Of a stretch of DNA of 64,000 nucleotides, positions 1-7,903 are shown piece by piece. The translations under genes and the position numbers were made by a program. The first letter of the stretch is position 1. Each line of letters begins with the position of its first letter. Under the pieces are notes generated by a model. It was not told the origin of the DNA and made no database searches. It saw nothing but the letters and a program-made list of their open reading frames with translations. Source of the DNA: Thauera sp. 2A1 (lineage in GTDB: Bacteria; Pseudomonadota; Gammaproteobacteria; Burkholderiales; Rhodocyclaceae); contig NZ_SSXV01000026.1 in assembly GCF_009469595.2 (NCBI RefSeq), positions 1-64,000 of the forward strand. The letters are read 5' to 3'.

Positions 1-246
1 GTTTGTGGTCGTTTCGACACTTCCACTTTGGCACATCGATGCCGTCAGGTAACAGGAGGGCTCTTCTCATTGAAGAGCACTGCGGACCCATACCTGAGGC
101 GGGAGGGAGGCGTCCATTACATCTCCTGCACAGGCGGAAGCGCTCACCCCGTCGTAGGAGCGGGCTTGACCGCGACCCGGAAGCCGCCGCGCTGCAGCCT
201 TCGCCCCGCGAACCGGCTAGAATTGGCGCATATCCAGGAGAACACC
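1..246. other. Upstream non-coding region before DUF2782 gene
   Basis: I see no convincing gene here. The reading frame open upstream of the DUF2782 start crosses a repeat and shows no protein-like sequence. The stretch holds a small hairpin at 60-78 (GCTCTTC, 5-nt loop, GAAGAGC) without a T-tract, and one copy of a REP-like repeat at 153-175. A TAGAAT at 218-223 could be a -10 element for the operon that follows, but no matching -35 element was found. Confidence 0.5.
153..175 (+). repeat. REP-like repeat, single copy
   Basis: The motif GTAGGAGCGGGCTTGACC followed by GCGA occurs here and again, as an inverted pair, at 19524-19579. It resembles the GTAGGAGCG...GCGA palindromic repeats known from Pseudomonas and Xanthomonas genomes. 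The family assignment is by resemblance; only three copies are seen in this window. Confidence 0.6.
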
Positions 247-570
247 ATGCGCCGCACCCTGATCGCCCTGCTGCTTGCCGCCGCGCTGCCGGCCTTTGCG
301 CAGCAGCGACCGCAACTCGAGCCCATTCCCGAGCCGCCCCCGCCGCCGCCCGGCATGAGCGACATCGAAGAGCCGCAGGTGACCATCGTCAAACGCGGCG
401 AGGACACGGTGCAGGAGTACCGCATCCGCGGCAAGCTCTACATGGTGAAGGTGACGCCGCCGCACGGCGTGCCCTACTACCTGATCGACAAGGAAGGCAC
501 CGGTCAGATGGTGCGCGACGACACCGCGCCGACGCTGTCGGTGCCGATGTGGGTGATCAAGTCCTGGTGA
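247..570 (+). CDS. DUF2782 family periplasmic protein
   Basis: A 107-residue protein with an N-terminal signal peptide (MRRTLIALLLAAALPAFAQQ), a proline-rich linker around residues 28-36, and a compact C-terminal region rich in charged residues and ending VPMWVIKSW. This matches the DUF2782 family of betaproteobacteria, often found near thrB and polA; the molecular function is unknown. The ATG at 247 is preceded by CAGGAGAA, a good ribosome binding site, and gives the signal peptide, so the longer upstream frame was rejected. Its stop codon overlaps the GTG start of the next gene (GTGA), implying translational coupling. Confidence 0.85.
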   Translation: MRRTLIALLLAAALPAFAQQRPQLEPIPEPPPPPPGMSDIEEPQVTIVKRGEDTVQEYRIRGKLYMVKVTPPHGVPYYLIDKEGTGQMVRDDTAPTLSVPMWVIKSW

Positions 571-1133
571 GGACTGCGCCGCAGGTCTGCAGCTTTGGGC
601 CGGTGTGCCGTGCCGATGCGCGGGTGCTGATCCTCGGCAGCATGCCGGGCGAGGCTTCGCTGGCGGCGGCGCAGTACTACGCCCATCCGCGCAACGCGTT
701 CTGGCCCATCATGGGCCGGCTGTTCGGCGCCGGACTCGAGCTACCCTACGCCGAGCGCCTGGCGCGGCTCAACGATGCCGGCGTCGCGCTGTGGGACGTG
801 ATCGCGCGCTGCCGCCGCCCGGGCAGCCTGGACAGCGCGATCGACCGCGACAGCGTCGAGGCCAACGATTTCGCTCGCCTGTTCGGCGCCTGCCCGCAGA
901 TCAGGCATGTTTTCTTCAACGGCGGCACAGCCGAAGCGGCCTTCCGCCGCCATGTGCGTCTGCCGCCGGGGCTGCGGCCGCTGCGCTTCGCACGACTGCC
1001 CTCGACCAGTCCGGCGCATGCGGCGCGCGACTTCGCCGCCAAGCTCGCCGCCTGGCAGGCAGTGCGCGAGGCTCTCGCCGATGCCGAGGCCGCCTCGACA
1101 CCGCGCCCGCACGCACTGGCGTACGCCGCCTGA
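567..1133 (+). CDS. DNA-deoxyinosine glycosylase (uracil-DNA glycosylase superfamily)
   Basis: A 188-residue protein of the hypoxanthine-DNA glycosylase branch (family 6) of the uracil-DNA glycosylase superfamily, which excises deamination products such as hypoxanthine from DNA. The family motif LILGSMPG is followed by AAAQYYAHPRNAFWPIMG, and a C-terminal LPSTSPAHA segment corresponds to the second active-site loop. The GTG at 567 overlaps the preceding TGA by four bases and puts the first motif about 20 residues from the start, as expected. The C-terminal tail (about 25 residues, alanine-rich) is probably disordered. No catalytic test is possible from sequence alone; family membership is firm. 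Confidence 0.87.
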   Translation: MRTAPQVCSFGPVCRADARVLILGSMPGEASLAAAQYYAHPRNAFWPIMGRLFGAGLELPYAERLARLNDAGVALWDVIARCRRPGSLDSAIDRDSVEANDFARLFGACPQIRHVFFNGGTAEAAFRRHVRLPPGLRPLRFARLPSTSPAHAARDFAAKLAAWQAVREALADAEAASTPRPHALAYAA

Positions 1134-1205
1134 GCCGCCGCCCAACATTCATTTGTCCGTCGCAACCCCAGCAACTCCAGCAACCTCTGCAACCACTCGC
1201 ACGCC

Positions 1206-2159
1206 ATGTCCGTCTTCACTTCCGTTCCCGAATCCGTCCTCGCCGACTGGCTCAAGAATTATGCGATCGGCCGCCTCGTCGAGCTGAAGGGCATTTCGGC
1301 CGGGGTGCAGAACAGCAACTTCTTCGTCACCACCACGCTCGGGCGCTACGTGCTGACGCTGTTCGAAGGCATTCCGCGCGCCGAGCTGCCCTATTACCTG
1401 CACCTGATGGCGCATCTCGCGCGCCACGGCCTGCCGGTGCCGGCACCGATCGCCAACCGCGACAACGAATACCTCGGCACGCTGCAGGAGCGGCCTGCCG
1501 CCCTGGTGGTGCGGCTGTCCGGCACCTCGGTGATGGAACCCGGCACCCAGCACTGCGAGAAGGTCGGCGCCATGCTGGCCGGCCTGCACCTGGCGGGCCA
1601 GTCCTACGGCCGTCGCCAGGACAATCCGCGCGGCCCGGCCTGGCGCGCGGCCACCGCGCAGGCGGTGCGCAGCTTCCTGCCGGCCGACGAGCAGGCCCTG
1701 CTCGACGCGGAAGTGGCCTTCCAGGCCCGGGTGAATGCCGCCGAACTGCCGGCCGGCGCAATCCATGCCGACCTGTTCCGCGACAACGTGCTGTGGGACG
1801 CCGATGAGGCCGGCAACGCGCACATCGGCGGCGTGATCGATTTCTACTTCGCCGGCTACGACGCGCTGCTGTTCGATGTCGCCGTCACGGTGAACGACTG
1901 GTGCGCCAACGCCGACGGCACGCTGGACTTCGCCCGCTGCACCGCGCTGCTGCAGGCCTACGACGCCGAGCGCCCCTTCACCGCCGCCGAGCGCACGGCG
2001 TGGCCGGCGATGCTGCGCGCAGCCGCGTTCCGCTTCTGGATGTCGCGCGCCGCCGACTTCCACCTGCCGCGCGCTGGCGAGATGGTGCTGGTGAAGAACC
2101 CCGACGAATACCGCGACATCCTGCGCCTGCGCGCCGCCGGCGTGCCGCCGCTGCCGTGA
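1206..2159 (+). CDS. thrB: Homoserine kinase
   Basis: A 317-residue homoserine kinase of the APH/choline-kinase fold (ThrB type II), which phosphorylates homoserine in threonine synthesis. It begins MSVFTSVPESVLADWL and carries the typical GISAGVQNSNFFV nucleotide-loop region near residue 30. The Brenner-type catalytic loop HADLFRDNVLWD is near residue 185, and the metal-binding IDFYFAGYD near residue 205. The length matches the family (about 315). This is the common form in proteobacteria lacking the GHMP-type ThrB. The gene follows the deoxyinosine glycosylase after a 72-bp gap. Confidence 0.95.
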   Translation: MSVFTSVPESVLADWLKNYAIGRLVELKGISAGVQNSNFFVTTTLGRYVLTLFEGIPRAELPYYLHLMAHLARHGLPVPAPIANRDNEYLGTLQERPAALVVRLSGTSVMEPGTQHCEKVGAMLAGLHLAGQSYGRRQDNPRGPAWRAATAQAVRSFLPADEQALLDAEVAFQARVNAAELPAGAIHADLFRDNVLWDADEAGNAHIGGVIDFYFAGYDALLFDVAVTVNDWCANADGTLDFARCTALLQAYDAERPFTAAERTAWPAMLRAAAFRFWMSRAADFHLPRAGEMVLVKNPDEYRDILRLRAAGVPPLP

Positions 2160-2276
2160 CGACCCGCCTTTGAACTCGCCCTGGCCATGGGCTAGCATCG
2201 ACGGCGGGCATCGTCGCCGACGGCTTTCGAACGCCAGCCCTCGCCCACCCGCCCGCCCTGAACGCCTCCGAATCCG

Positions 2277-3074
2277 ATGACCCGTACCCCGCATCCGCAC
2301 AACCATCCCCAGCCCGGCACGGTGACGCCCGCCCAGGCGCTGCAGTGGCTCGCCACCGGCTGGCAGTTGTTCATGAAGAGCCCGGGCGTGTGGCTGGCGC
2401 AGTCGGCCGTCTTCATCGTCATTCTGGCCGCGCTGGGCTTCGTGCCCTTCATCGGCTGGGCGGTCACGCCGGTGGCGCTGCCGGTGCTGAGCGCCGGCAT
2501 GCTGTCGGGCGCGCTGGCGCTGGAGCGCGGCGAGGCGCTGCGCGTGGGCCATCTGTTCGACGGCCTGCGCCGTCACGCCGGCAACCTGCTGATGGTGGGC
2601 GGATTCCACCTGCTCGGCACGCTGCTCGCGGCGCTGATCGCTGCGGCCATCGGCGGCAGCGCGGTGCTCACCGGCATGCTGGTGGGCGCCTTTGCCGGCA
2701 TGGGCATGGCCGCCGGCGGCATGATGTTCGGCGTGCTGGTGTTCACCGTGCTGTGGTCGCTGCTGATGATGGCGCTGTGGTTCGCGCCGGCGCTGGTGAT
2801 GCTGCACGACGTCGCTCCGCTCGAGGCGATGAAGCTCTCCGCCCAGGCCTGCTTCCGCAACCTGCTGACCTTCGTCGTGCTGGCCGCGATGCTCTACGTG
2901 CTGGTGTGGGTGGCGATGCTCCCGGCCGGCCTCGGCATGCTGGTGCTGGTGCCGGTGCTGGCCGGTGCCCTGCTCGAAGCCTGGCAGGACACTTTCCACG
3001 CCCGCCCCGCGCTGCCTGCGCCCACATCCGCACCTGCGCGTGCGCAGGACGACGACGCGCCACCCGTGGCCTAG
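2277..3074 (+). CDS. BPSS1780 family membrane protein (copy 1)
   Basis: A 265-residue integral membrane protein of the BPSS1780 family, of unknown function. After a short polar N-terminus it has about six hydrophobic segments, including ALGFVPFIGWAVTPVALPVL, a glycine-rich GGMMFGVLVFTVLWSLLMMAL, and LLTFVVLAAMLYVLVWVAML. The last 25 residues are a proline/alanine-rich cytosolic tail. The LFDGLRRHAGNL segment between membrane spans is typical of the family. A related gene follows directly, so the two proteins may act together. Confidence 0.8.
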   Translation: MTRTPHPHNHPQPGTVTPAQALQWLATGWQLFMKSPGVWLAQSAVFIVILAALGFVPFIGWAVTPVALPVLSAGMLSGALALERGEALRVGHLFDGLRRHAGNLLMVGGFHLLGTLLAALIAAAIGGSAVLTGMLVGAFAGMGMAAGGMMFGVLVFTVLWSLLMMALWFAPALVMLHDVAPLEAMKLSAQACFRNLLTFVVLAAMLYVLVWVAMLPAGLGMLVLVPVLAGALLEAWQDTFHARPALPAPTSAPARAQDDDAPPVA

Positions 3075-3089
3075 CCTTTCAGACCCCCA

Positions 3090-3905
3090 ATGCAAGCAAA
3101 CCAACTCCCCATGCAGCGCGGCTGGGCCTGGCTGCGCGACGGCCTCGCCCTGTGGCTGCGCAACCCCGCCCTGCTGACCTTCGCCGCCTTCGGCTACCTG
3201 CTGGCGCTGCTCGTCGTCAGCATGTTCCCCTTCGTCGGCCAGGCCATCGCCTCGCTGCTGATGCCGGTGCTGTCGCTCGGCGTGCTCAACGCCTGCCGCG
3301 CGGTGGACGCCGGGCGCAAGGTCGGGCCGGACGTGCTGTTCTCCGGCTTCAAGGGCAACCTGCCCGAGCTGATCAAGATCGGCGGCCTCTACCTGGTGGC
3401 GAGCTTCGCGGTGCTGTTCCTGACCACGCTGGTGGATGGCGGCACGCTGATGCGGGTGATGACCGGCGGCAAGATCGACGAGGCCGCAGCAGCCGAGCCT
3501 GCGTTGACGGTCTCCCTGATCGTGGCACTGGTGCTGTCGACGCCGGTGATGATGGCCTACTGGTTTGCGCCGCTGCTGGCCGGCTGGTGGAAGCTGCCCG
3601 CGGCGAAGGCGCTGTTCTTCAGCTTCTACGCTTGCCTGCGCAACTGGCGCCCCTTCCTGGCCTATTCGATCGCGCTGGCGGTGTTCGGCGCGCTGCTGCC
3701 CGGGCTGATCGTCGGGGTGATCGGCATGGTGTCGCCGACGCTGGCCACCCTGCTGTCCGTCCCGGTGCCGCTGGTGCTGGTGCCGGTGGTGTTCGCCAGT
3801 TTCTACGTGAATGCGCGCGAGGTGTTCGGCCTGCCGGGCGATGTCCTGGCAACCGCCGTGCCCGGCGACACGCCGCCCGAGGATCACCCCGGCGATGCCG
3901 GCTGA
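3090..3905 (+). CDS. BPSS1780 family membrane protein (copy 2)
   Basis: A 271-residue paralogue of the preceding protein, with the same layout: an N-terminal WLRNPALLTFAAFGYL membrane entry, LLMPVLSLGVLNACRAVDAG, the LFSGFKGNLPELIKIG loop, and several further spans. Function is unknown. Two divergent copies 15 bp apart suggest an old duplication and possibly a hetero-oligomer. Its last 11 bases overlap the start of nadD on the same strand, so the three genes are probably co-transcribed. Confidence 0.8.
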   Translation: MQANQLPMQRGWAWLRDGLALWLRNPALLTFAAFGYLLALLVVSMFPFVGQAIASLLMPVLSLGVLNACRAVDAGRKVGPDVLFSGFKGNLPELIKIGGLYLVASFAVLFLTTLVDGGTLMRVMTGGKIDEAAAAEPALTVSLIVALVLSTPVMMAYWFAPLLAGWWKLPAAKALFFSFYACLRNWRPFLAYSIALAVFGALLPGLIVGVIGMVSPTLATLLSVPVPLVLVPVVFASFYVNAREVFGLPGDVLATAVPGDTPPEDHPGDAG

Positions 3906-4584
3906 AACGCGCGCAGGCGGCAGCGCCGCCGGTCCGCTGGGCGTGCTCGGCGGCACCTTCGACCCCATCCACTTCGCCCACCTGCGCCTTGCCGAGGAAG
4001 CGCGCGAGGCGCTGTCGCTGGCGCGCGTGCGCCTGATCCCGGCCGGCCAGCCGCCGCACCGCGGCGCCCCCGGCTCCACCGCCGATGATCGCCTGGCGAT
4101 GGCGCACCTGGCGGTGGCGGGCAATCCGGGCCTGGAGATCGACGACGGCGAGGTGCGCTCGGCGCAGAAGAGCTACACCGTGCTGACGCTGGAGCGCCTG
4201 CGCACCGAGCTCGGGCCACAACGACCGCTGGTGCTGATCCTCGGCGCCGACGCCTTTGCCGGCCTGCCGACCTGGCACCGCTGGAGCGAAATCTTCGCGC
4301 TCGCCCACGTCGCGGTGGCCAACCGCCCGGGCTACGCGCCGCACGGCCGGCGCTGGCCGTCGGTGCTGTCGCCCGAGCTGGATGCAGCCTGCGGCGGCCG
4401 CGTCACCAACGACGCGGCGGACTTGCGCTACCAGCCGGCCGGCCGCGTGATCCCCTTCGACATGACGCCGCTGGCGATCTCCGCCTCGCTGATCCGCGAC
4501 CTGCTGCGCAACGGCCACAGCGCCCGTTACCTGCTGCCGGACGCGGTTCTCGACTATATTGATTCGCACAACCTCTATCGCTGA
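3895..4584 (+). CDS. nadD: Nicotinate-nucleotide adenylyltransferase
   Basis: A 229-residue NaMN adenylyltransferase, making deamido-NAD in NAD synthesis. The nucleotidyltransferase signature GGTFDPIHFAHL lies at about residues 19-30, and the C-terminal ISASLIRDLL motif (ISSTxIR type) at about residues 200-209. The ATG at 3895 was chosen because it leaves a short leader before the signature; an in-frame start at 3811 would lie deep in the upstream gene. It heads the conserved nadD-rsfS-rlmH set. Confidence 0.95.
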   Translation: MPAETRAGGSAAGPLGVLGGTFDPIHFAHLRLAEEAREALSLARVRLIPAGQPPHRGAPGSTADDRLAMAHLAVAGNPGLEIDDGEVRSAQKSYTVLTLERLRTELGPQRPLVLILGADAFAGLPTWHRWSEIFALAHVAVANRPGYAPHGRRWPSVLSPELDAACGGRVTNDAADLRYQPAGRVIPFDMTPLAISASLIRDLLRNGHSARYLLPDAVLDYIDSHNLYR

Positions 4585-4601
4585 CCCCAAGCAGACATTC
4601 C

Positions 4602-4949
4602 ATGGACACACTCCAGTTGCAGCAGCTCGTCATTTCCGCCCTCGAGGACATCAAGGCGCGCGACATCGAAACCATCGACACCAGCAAGGTCACCGCGCTG
4701 TTCGACGCCATCGTCGTGGCCAGTGCCGAATCCGGCCGCCAGACGCGGGCGCTGGCGCGCAACGTCGTCGACAAGGTGAAGGAAGCCGGCGGCGAGGTGA
4801 TCAGCGTGGAGGGCGAGGACAGCGGCGAATGGGTGCTGGTGGATCTCGGCAGCATCGTCGTGCACATCATGCAGCCGGCAGTGCGCTCCTATTACAAGCT
4901 CGAGGAGCTGTGGTCCACGACGCCGGCGAGCCGGCGCAGCGCGGCCTGA
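4602..4949 (+). CDS. rsfS: Ribosomal silencing factor
   Basis: A 115-residue RsfS/Iojap protein that binds ribosomal protein uL14 and blocks 30S-50S joining under starvation. The family signature is complete: a helical N-terminus, the strand ALFDAIVVASAESGRQTRAL, the GEDSGEWVLVDLGSIVVHI segment (GxxxxxWVLVDxGxVxVH type), and RSYYKLEELW near the end. It lies 17 bp after nadD, as in most proteobacteria. Confidence 0.95.
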   Translation: MDTLQLQQLVISALEDIKARDIETIDTSKVTALFDAIVVASAESGRQTRALARNVVDKVKEAGGEVISVEGEDSGEWVLVDLGSIVVHIMQPAVRSYYKLEELWSTTPASRRSAA

Positions 4950-4986
4950 TTCCGCCGCTGTCGGCCCTCGCGCCACTGCATCGCGC

Positions 4987-5457
4987 ATGAAGCTCTACGT
5001 CGTCGCTGTCGGCCATCGCATGCCGTCCTGGGTGGAGGCCGGCTTCGACGAGTTCGCCCGCCGCATGCCGCGCGAGCTGCCGCTGCAGCTCGTCGAGGTG
5101 AAGGCCGAACCGCGCAGCGGCGGCAAGACGGTGGACGCGATGATGACGGCCGAAGCGACGCGCATCGAAGCCGCACTGCCGCCGCGCTGCCGCCGCGTGA
5201 TCCTGGACGAACGCGGCGCCGATCTCACCACCATGGCGCTGGCCCGCCGGCTGGAGGCGTGGCAGGGCGAAGGCCAGGACGTGGCGCTCATCGTGGGCGG
5301 CCCGGACGGCCTGGCGCCGGCATTCAAGGCCAGCGCGCATGAAGCCATCCGCCTGTCCAGCCTGACCCTGCCCCACGCCCTGGTGCGCCCGCTGCTGGCC
5401 GAGGCGCTTTACCGCGCGTGGTCGGTGCTGCGCAACCATCCCTACCATCGCGAGTAG
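4987..5457 (+). CDS. rlmH: 23S rRNA pseudouridine-1915 N3-methyltransferase
   Basis: A 156-residue SPOUT-class methyltransferase that methylates pseudouridine 1915 in helix 69 of 23S rRNA. The SAM-binding knot residues VGGPDGL are near residue 102, and the C-terminus has the diagnostic LPHALVRPLLAEALYRAWS followed by NHPYHRE. Length equals the E. coli protein (about 155). It ends the nadD-rsfS-rlmH run; a large hairpin repeat follows 32 bp after the stop. Confidence 0.96.
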   Translation: MKLYVVAVGHRMPSWVEAGFDEFARRMPRELPLQLVEVKAEPRSGGKTVDAMMTAEATRIEAALPPRCRRVILDERGADLTTMALARRLEAWQGEGQDVALIVGGPDGLAPAFKASAHEAIRLSSLTLPHALVRPLLAEALYRAWSVLRNHPYHRE

Positions 5458-5489
5458 AGACCGGAAAATGAGGCGCCAGCAACGCTGCA

Positions 5490-5595
5490 GGCCTGGCGGC
5501 GGGTGAGGTGCGGAGCAGACGAGCACTGCTCGAGTCCCGAGCGCAGCGAGGTCGAGTTGCGCAGTCTGACGGAGCACCTCACCCGCCGCCAGGCC
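5490..5595 (+). repeat. Long-hairpin intergenic repeat, copy A
   Basis: Perfect 22-bp complementary arms at 5490-5511 and 5574-5595 enclose a 62-nt interior that starts GGAGCAGACGAGCACTG and contains CGAGTCCCGAGCGCAGCGAG. The interior is nearly identical to copy B at 17734-17838 (read on the minus strand), whereas the arms differ yet remain complementary. Inner pairing CAGAC (5516-5520) with GTCTG (5564-5568) is also possible. It sits in the rlmH-maf gap. No T-tract follows, so it is not a standard intrinsic terminator. Confidence 0.75.
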
Positions 5596-5710
5596 GGATT
5601 CGCAGCACGCGCCTACCCGCAAGGCGCCACGCACAAATGCGCGTAGAATGCGGTCAAGCCGTCTGCCTACCCCGATCCGTTGCTGGTCTGGTCAACACCG
5701 CCCCTCGCAG

Positions 5711-6325
5711 ATGAATCCACCTCGCATCTATCTCGCTTCCAAGAGCCCGCGCCGCCGCGAACTGCTGCGGCAGATCGGCGTGCATTTCGACGTGCTGACC
5801 TTCCGCGCCGGCGAGCGCGGTGACGACGCTGACGTGGATGAATCCCCGCTGCCAGACGAGGACGTCGAGCGCTATGTCGAGCGCATCGCGCTGACCAAGG
5901 CCCAGGCAGGCGTGCGGCGCGTGCTGTGGCGCAAGATGCTGCGCCAGCCGGTGCTGTCGGCCGACACCACGCTCGAGGTCGATGGCGAGATCGTCGGCAA
6001 GCCAGCCGACGCGGCCGATGCCCACGCCATCCTCAGGCGGCTTTCAGGACGCAGCCACCGCGTGCTGACTGCGGTGGCGATGAGCGACGGCGAGCGCACG
6101 CGCAGCCGCCTGTCGGTAAGCGATGTGCGCTTCCGCACCCTCAGCGACCAAGACATCCGCCACTACGTCGCCAACGGCGAGCCGATGGACAAGGCCGGCG
6201 CCTACGGCATCCAGGGCCACGCGGCGATCTTCATCGAGGAGATCCGCGGCAGCTACTCCGGGATCATGGGCCTGCCGCTGTTCGAAACCGCGCAATTGCT
6301 CGACGCCTTCGGCTATCCTCTGTAA
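5711..6325 (+). CDS. maf: Maf family nucleoside triphosphate pyrophosphatase (YhdE type)
   Basis: A 204-residue Maf protein, a house-cleaning pyrophosphatase probably acting on dTTP/UTP and modified pyrimidine nucleotides. Signatures are LASKSPRRRELLRQIG at residues 9-24, SADTTLEVDGEIVGKPAD near residue 80, and the C-terminal GAYGIQGHAAIFIEEIRGSYSGIMGLPL. The pattern matches the YhdE subgroup. The ATG at 5711 puts the SPRR motif near the N-terminus; in-frame upstream codons were rejected. A hairpin separates it from rng. Confidence 0.95.
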   Translation: MNPPRIYLASKSPRRRELLRQIGVHFDVLTFRAGERGDDADVDESPLPDEDVERYVERIALTKAQAGVRRVLWRKMLRQPVLSADTTLEVDGEIVGKPADAADAHAILRRLSGRSHRVLTAVAMSDGERTRSRLSVSDVRFRTLSDQDIRHYVANGEPMDKAGAYGIQGHAAIFIEEIRGSYSGIMGLPLFETAQLLDAFGYPL

Positions 6326-6377
6326 CTTCGCGCGCGGTCTCAGCAGGGCCGACGCCGGCCCGCGCCCACGATGAGCC

Positions 6378-6420
6378 ATGCGCAATGGCGCACGCAAGCC
6401 ACGCGTGCGCCATTGCGCAT
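6378..6420 (+). promoter_or_regulatory. Perfect 18-bp hairpin upstream of rng
   Basis: ATGCGCAATGGCGCACGC (6378-6395) and its exact complement (6403-6420) flank the 7-nt loop AAGCCAC. No T-run follows, and the rng start lies only 22 bases downstream, so the hairpin would be in the 5' leader or the maf-rng intercistronic RNA. It could be an RNase G/E cleavage or control site by analogy with rne 5'-UTR autoregulation; that role is inference. Confidence 0.7.
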
Positions 6421-6441
6421 TTCCCATTGTCCCAGCGCGCC

Positions 6442-7896
6442 ATGAGCATCGAATTCCTCATCAACTGCACGCCGCAGGAAACGCGGGTGGCGATCGTCGA
6501 ACAGGGCGTCGTGCAGGAACTGCACGTCGAACGCACCGCGAGTCGCGGCATTGTCGGCAACATCTACCTCGGCAAGGTGGTGCGGGTGCTGCCGGGCATG
6601 CAGTCGGCATTTATCGACATCGGCCTGGAGCGCACCGCCTTCCTGCACGTGGCGGACATCTGGAGCGACCGCCAGAACGGCGAGGGCGCGCGGCCGATCG
6701 AGAAGATCCTCGCCGAAGGCCAGAGCCTGATGGTGCAGGTGCTGAAGGACCCGATCGGCACCAAGGGCGCGCGGCTGTCTACGCAGATCAGCATCGCCGG
6801 CCGGCTGCTGGTCTACCTGCCGCAGGAGAAGCACATCGGCATCTCCCAGCGCATCGAGGACGAGGCCGAGCGCGAGGCGCTGCGCGCGCGGCTCACCCGC
6901 CTGGTGCCGGCCGACGAACCGGGCGGCTTCATCGTGCGAACGATGGCCGAATCCGCCTCCGACGACGAGCTTGCCGCCGACATCGCCTACCTGCGCAAGC
7001 TCTGGCGCGAGATCGGCAACAGCACCACCGGCGCGTTTCCACCCAAGGTACTGCACGAAGATCTCGGCCTGGGCCAGCGCACGCTGCGCGACCTGGTCAC
7101 CGACGACACCAGCCGCATCCGCATCGATTCGCGCGAGAACTTCCACAGGTTCGGCGCCTTCGCCGCCGAATACACGCCCAAGGTGCTGCCGCTGCTCGAG
7201 CACTACAGCGGCGACCGCCCGCTGTTCGACCTCTACAACATCGAAGAGGAGATCCAGAAGGCGCTCGCGCGCCGGGTGGATCTCAAGTCCGGCGGCTACC
7301 TGATCATCGACCAGACCGAGGCAATGACCACCGTCGATGTGAACACCGGCGGCTTCGTCGGCGCACGCAACTTCGACGACACCATCTTCAAGACCAACCT
7401 CGAGGCCACCCATGCCATCGCGCGCCAACTGCGGCTGCGCAACCTCGGCGGCATCATCATCATCGACTTCATCGACATGGAGAACGTCGAGCACCGCGAG
7501 ATGGTGCTCGACGAGTTCCGCAAGGTCTTGTCGCGCGACCACACCAAGATGAGCATCAACGGCTTCACCGCGCTCGGCCTGGTGGAGATGACGCGCAAGC
7601 GCACCCGCGAATCGCTCGCCCACCTGCTGTGCGAGCCCTGCCCCACCTGCGGCGGGCGCGGCGAGGTGAAGACGGCACGCACCGTGGCCTACGAGATCCT
7701 GCGCGAACTGATTCGCGAGGCACGCCAGTTCAACGCCAAGGAGTTCCGCGTGCTCGCCGGGCCGGACGTGATCGACCTCTTCCTGGACGAGGAAAGCCAG
7801 TCGCTGGCAATGCTGTCGGACTTCATCGACAAGAAGATCTCGCTGCACGCCGAGGCCAGCTACACGCAGGAGCAGTTCGACATCGTGCTGCTGTAG
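6442..7896 (+). CDS. rng: Ribonuclease G
   Basis: A 484-residue endoribonuclease of the RNase E/G family that matures 16S rRNA 5' ends and turns over mRNA. It has an N-terminal S1 domain (GNIYLGKVVRVLPGMQSAFIDIG, about residues 37-59), the 5'-sensor region, and a DNase I-like core with the catalytic aspartates in TTVDVNTGGF and IIIIDFIDM. The zinc-link motif CPTCGGRG follows. Length matches RNase G (489 in E. coli), without the long disordered tail of RNase E. The ATG at 6442 starts MSIEFLINCTPQETRVA. It follows maf, a widespread order. Confidence 0.96.
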   Translation: MSIEFLINCTPQETRVAIVEQGVVQELHVERTASRGIVGNIYLGKVVRVLPGMQSAFIDIGLERTAFLHVADIWSDRQNGEGARPIEKILAEGQSLMVQVLKDPIGTKGARLSTQISIAGRLLVYLPQEKHIGISQRIEDEAEREALRARLTRLVPADEPGGFIVRTMAESASDDELAADIAYLRKLWREIGNSTTGAFPPKVLHEDLGLGQRTLRDLVTDDTSRIRIDSRENFHRFGAFAAEYTPKVLPLLEHYSGDRPLFDLYNIEEEIQKALARRVDLKSGGYLIIDQTEAMTTVDVNTGGFVGARNFDDTIFKTNLEATHAIARQLRLRNLGGIIIIDFIDMENVEHREMVLDEFRKVLSRDHTKMSINGFTALGLVEMTRKRTRESLAHLLCEPCPTCGGRGEVKTARTVAYEILRELIREARQFNAKEFRVLAGPDVIDLFLDEESQSLAMLSDFIDKKISLHAEASYTQEQFDIVLL

Positions 7897-7903
7897 CCGC
7901 GCC

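Noticed and set aside
28..246. N-terminal extension of the DUF2782 protein
   Set aside because: The upstream frame crosses a REP-like repeat and would bury the signal peptide; ATG 247 has a good ribosome binding site.
1149..4124. A 991-codon minus-strand frame
   Set aside because: It lies opposite thrB and the two BPSS1780 genes and has a histidine/glutamine-rich composition with no recognisable domain.
5458..5710. Intrinsic terminator after rlmH
   Set aside because: The stem is long, but there is no T-tract on either side and the sequence belongs to a repeat family, so it is annotated as a repeat.
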